Assembly (NCBI GenBank): GCA_023412475.1 | Contig: JAEYNR010000012.1 | Location: forward strand, 1 to 64,000 | Direction of reading: 5' to 3' | DNA from: Fibrobacterota bacterium | GTDB lineage: Bacteria > Fibrobacterota > Chitinivibrionia > Chitinivibrionales > Chitinispirillaceae | Length of the DNA: 64,000 bases | Shown here: piece after piece, positions 61,837 to 64,000 of the stretch | How the letters are laid out: every line of letters starts with the position of its first letter | Position numbering within the stretch: position 1 is the first letter of the stretch | Made by a program: the position numbers and the translations under genes | The notes under the pieces: model-generated | Databases searched by the model: none | What the model was told of the DNA's origin: nothing | What the model saw: only the letters and a program-made list of their open reading frames with translations

Positions 61837-64000
61837 ATGCTGATCCGTTTATTGATGGTTCCGAAGTGCTTTTTATTGGCCTTTTGCTTTTTTTCCGGCT
61901 TAGCCTTTTCGGCAACACAAAAGGTTATAGTAGAGTTAACTGAAGAACGGCAAAACAGGGATGAGCTACTGGAGTTTGCCGGTAAACTGATAATGTATAA
62001 AAAAGATGCACTTATCGATAGTGCAGTTATTGCATCATCGGTAGAAGCACTTAAACTGACCGGTTTATTTACCAATATTACAGTAATAAGTTCTGATTCG
62101 GCAGTGAACTTTCTTCTTGCTCCAGCCAGATATATTCAGGACATAAGAGTTGAAAAGGCTTATCCTCTTTTCGGTGATGATGTGGAACGGGTGCTGAGTA
62201 TTTACCCCGGTGATGTATTGCGCAAGCAAGAGCTTTCCAGGCAGGACTCGATTATCACTGCACTATATCGCAGAGAAGGTTTTGTTGCGCCTGAAGTTGA
62301 GATTACAACGGAAGTTTTTCGCAAAGGATGCGACTCGGTGGTCAATGTCAGAGTTAAAGCAGGTGACCATTATCGGTTGAAAAATATCGATATCAACGGT
62401 AACCGGACGAAATCTGACTTTTCCATCAAGAGGCGCTTGAGATCATGGCTGACATCGATTATGCCCGGGAGTGCCGGAAGGTTTGTTCAGTCGATATACC
62501 GTGAAGACATAGAGAAATGTTTCGAAATGTATCGAAACGACGGATTTGCAGATATAGCTATTCATGATACCCTTATTATAGACAGTGTTACCAGATCGGT
62601 AAGAGCAGTGCTTACCATAAATGAAGGGGACAAGTACAAGCTGAAAACCACCAGGCGCAGTGGAAGAGGTGTAAAGCGGCAGGTGCGGGATAATGAAGAG
62701 AATGCTTTCCGCAACGGTAACCGAAACAATGTTGCGCTGAGACGGTTACAGAAAACAACTGAAAACTACCTGAAGGAAGAGGGCTTTCTTAGTGCACATC
62801 TGACTGTTTCAGACACAGTCGTTGCTAAAAGGAATAAAAATAAAAGACTTGTGACATTTGATGTTGAGCAGAATGATCGTACAACTGTCTCTTCGATTAT
62901 TATTAATGGAGCAGCCTCTGTCAGCAAAGACGAGCTTTTGGGACAGGTGCTTCATACCGACAAGGGAAATGAAAAGAAGAGGGCTTATTCACCTGAGAGG
63001 CTTGAGGAAGATGCTTTTGCTATTGAGCAATTCTATATTTCCAGAGGTTTTTTGCAGGCGAGGGCAACTGCCAGGGCTGATGTAAAAGATAAAAACGTCT
63101 CTGTGGTTATTGATATAGATGAGGGTTTGCAAACTGTCGTTGGAAGTGTATCTGTTGACAGTATCAGCTTTGTGGAAATGGGATCTTCTGTTGAGTTGGC
63201 TACAAAAGCTCAAGCCGCGTTCCGTGCAGAACGGCTCAAAAGTGACAAGCGGATTCTTGAGGCGAAGATCTCAGAGCTTGGTTATCCTCATGTTGTGGTT
63301 ACTCCGGTAGTCAGCTTTAATGATGACAGTACAAAGGCGGATGTCCAGTTTAAAATCGAGACAGGGCCTAAGGTGTTTCTTGGAGAGGTACGCTATACAG
63401 GTGCACTAAGGACGAAAGTGCGTGTGCTTAACCGTGAGTTTAAAGCAGTTGAGGGAATGCCCCTGTCACTTTCCAAAATTATGGAATCACAAAGAAATAT
63501 GCGTGACATGGGAATTTTCAGTTCTGTTCGTCTGAAAACGATAGGATTGCGTGAAAAACGTGATACTGTACATGTTATTGTGGAGGTTAATGAAAAACGT
63601 CCTTACCATGGAGTATTAGGTGGCGGGTTTGAGTCGGAAAAGAGAGTGTTTTTAAATGCCAAAGCTGGTGACCGGAATTTTCTAGGGACAAACAAGGAGT
63701 TCTGGGTTGGAGCAGAGGCAAGTCAGATAGATGAAGCGATAAGTAACAGGACATTTCAGGATCTTGATGGGCGAACTGAGGTGGGATTGACCGAGCACAG
63801 GCTCTTCGGACTGCCGCTTATTGCCACCGGAGAAATTTATGCAGAGCGGACTTCAGAGCTTAACATCGAATGGAGAAGTGTCGCTTATGGCGTTTCTGCT
63901 TCGCTTACTGCAGCCGCAACGAAACATCTGTTGCTTGGAATGGGCAGTAGGCTTGAAAGGCGAAGCCTTCTTTCTGAAGAAGGGGCAGAGAGCTTGGAAA
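61837..64000 (+). CDS. BamA/TamA-family outer-membrane assembly protein (partial)
   Basis: From ATG 61837, one base after the tamB stop, the frame stays open to the window end (over 720 codons). A signal peptide (LLMVPKCFLLAFCFFSGLAF) is followed by several POTRA domains, for example VRVKAGDHYRLKNIDINGNR and FKIETGPKVFLGEVRYTG with RNMRDMGIFSSVRLKT. The barrel begins near residue 585 (VEVNEKRPYHGVLGGGFESEKR). It inserts or assembles outer-membrane proteins together with TamB. The C-terminal barrel strands lie outside the window. Confidence 0.9.
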   Translation, partial: MLIRLLMVPKCFLLAFCFFSGLAFSATQKVIVELTEERQNRDELLEFAGKLIMYKKDALIDSAVIASSVEALKLTGLFTNITVISSDSAVNFLLAPARYIQDIRVEKAYPLFGDDVERVLSIYPGDVLRKQELSRQDSIITALYRREGFVAPEVEITTEVFRKGCDSVVNVRVKAGDHYRLKNIDINGNRTKSDFSIKRRLRSWLTSIMPGSAGRFVQSIYREDIEKCFEMYRNDGFADIAIHDTLIIDSVTRSVRAVLTINEGDKYKLKTTRRSGRGVKRQVRDNEENAFRNGNRNNVALRRLQKTTENYLKEEGFLSAHLTVSDTVVAKRNKNKRLVTFDVEQNDRTTVSSIIINGAASVSKDELLGQVLHTDKGNEKKRAYSPERLEEDAFAIEQFYISRGFLQARATARADVKDKNVSVVIDIDEGLQTVVGSVSVDSISFVEMGSSVELATKAQAAFRAERLKSDKRILEAKISELGYPHVVVTPVVSFNDDSTKADVQFKIETGPKVFLGEVRYTGALRTKVRVLNREFKAVEGMPLSLSKIMESQRNMRDMGIFSSVRLKTIGLREKRDTVHVIVEVNEKRPYHGVLGGGFESEKRVFLNAKAGDRNFLGTNKEFWVGAEASQIDEAISNRTFQDLDGRTEVGLTEHRLFGLPLIATGEIYAERTSELNIEWRSVAYGVSASLTAAATKHLLLGMGSRLERRSLLSEEGAESLE

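Overview
The window looks like a chromosome segment of a Fibrobacterota-type bacterium (class Chitinispirillia or a relative). This is inferred from a TIGR02147-type regulator (49044-49868), secreted glycoside hydrolases and esterases with C-terminal sorting-like tails, many lipoproteins, a Gram-negative envelope gene set (kdsA, TamB/BamA-type proteins, SPOR and RodZ-like proteins) and moderate, A/T-leaning base composition. No rRNA gene is present and the assignment was not tested by database search.

Layout. 0.3-2.1 kb: secreted CE1-like esterase with a CBM6. 2.3-4.6 kb: a decayed patch with an IS91-type transposase remnant, a 71-bp palindrome, small ORFs and a secreted-protein gene interrupted by two in-frame TGA codons. 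4.6-8.3 kb: envelope proteins. 8.4-12.7 kb: complete glycine cleavage operon gcvT-gcvH-gcvPA-gcvPB. 12.9-17.3 kb: comEC, a STAS protein, an esterase and a DJ-1/PfpI protein; facing away from them a receiver-HATPase protein and an RluA-type synthase (17.5-19.4 kb). 19.4-25 kb: HU protein, a membrane metallopeptidase, a winged-helix membrane protein, a small lipoprotein, GrpB-type and beta-barrel proteins. 25.1-32.2 kb: obgE, a FmdB-type zinc ribbon, rimO, a SPOR lipoprotein, then maf-rodZ-tatD-(44-aa membrane protein)-hisB. 32.5-41.5 kb: a YwqK-type lipoprotein, eukaryotic-type hisA, apbE, kdsA, the glycolytic set gapA-pgk-tpiA with secG, tRNA-Leu(GAG) and rlmN.

41.5-47.4 kb mixes thiE, an RlmD-type methyltransferase and a cardiolipin synthase with a perfect 17-bp inverted repeat, a 21/22-bp minisatellite and a decayed reading frame. 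47.1-55.5 kb is a plant-polysaccharide island: a LamG/DUF2341 lipoprotein, the TIGR02147 regulator, a GH5 cellulase and a GH43-CBM6 enzyme. It is bounded by two inverted copies of one multi-hairpin repeat and holds two CBM6-type gene fragments. A further esterase (55.7-57.2 kb) lies just outside. The window closes with TamB and a BamA/TamA-family protein that runs off the end.

The most interesting signals are the T10 homopolymer that separates the LamG lipoprotein from a normal start codon (possible phase variation, coupled to the TIGR02147 gene), the inverted multi-hairpin repeats around the hydrolase island with fossil CBM6 fragments inside it, the in-frame TGA codons at 3503 and 3590, the two tandem-repeat arrays, and a previously uncalled 44-aa membrane protein gene. 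I see no CRISPR array, prophage or obvious dedicated defence system.
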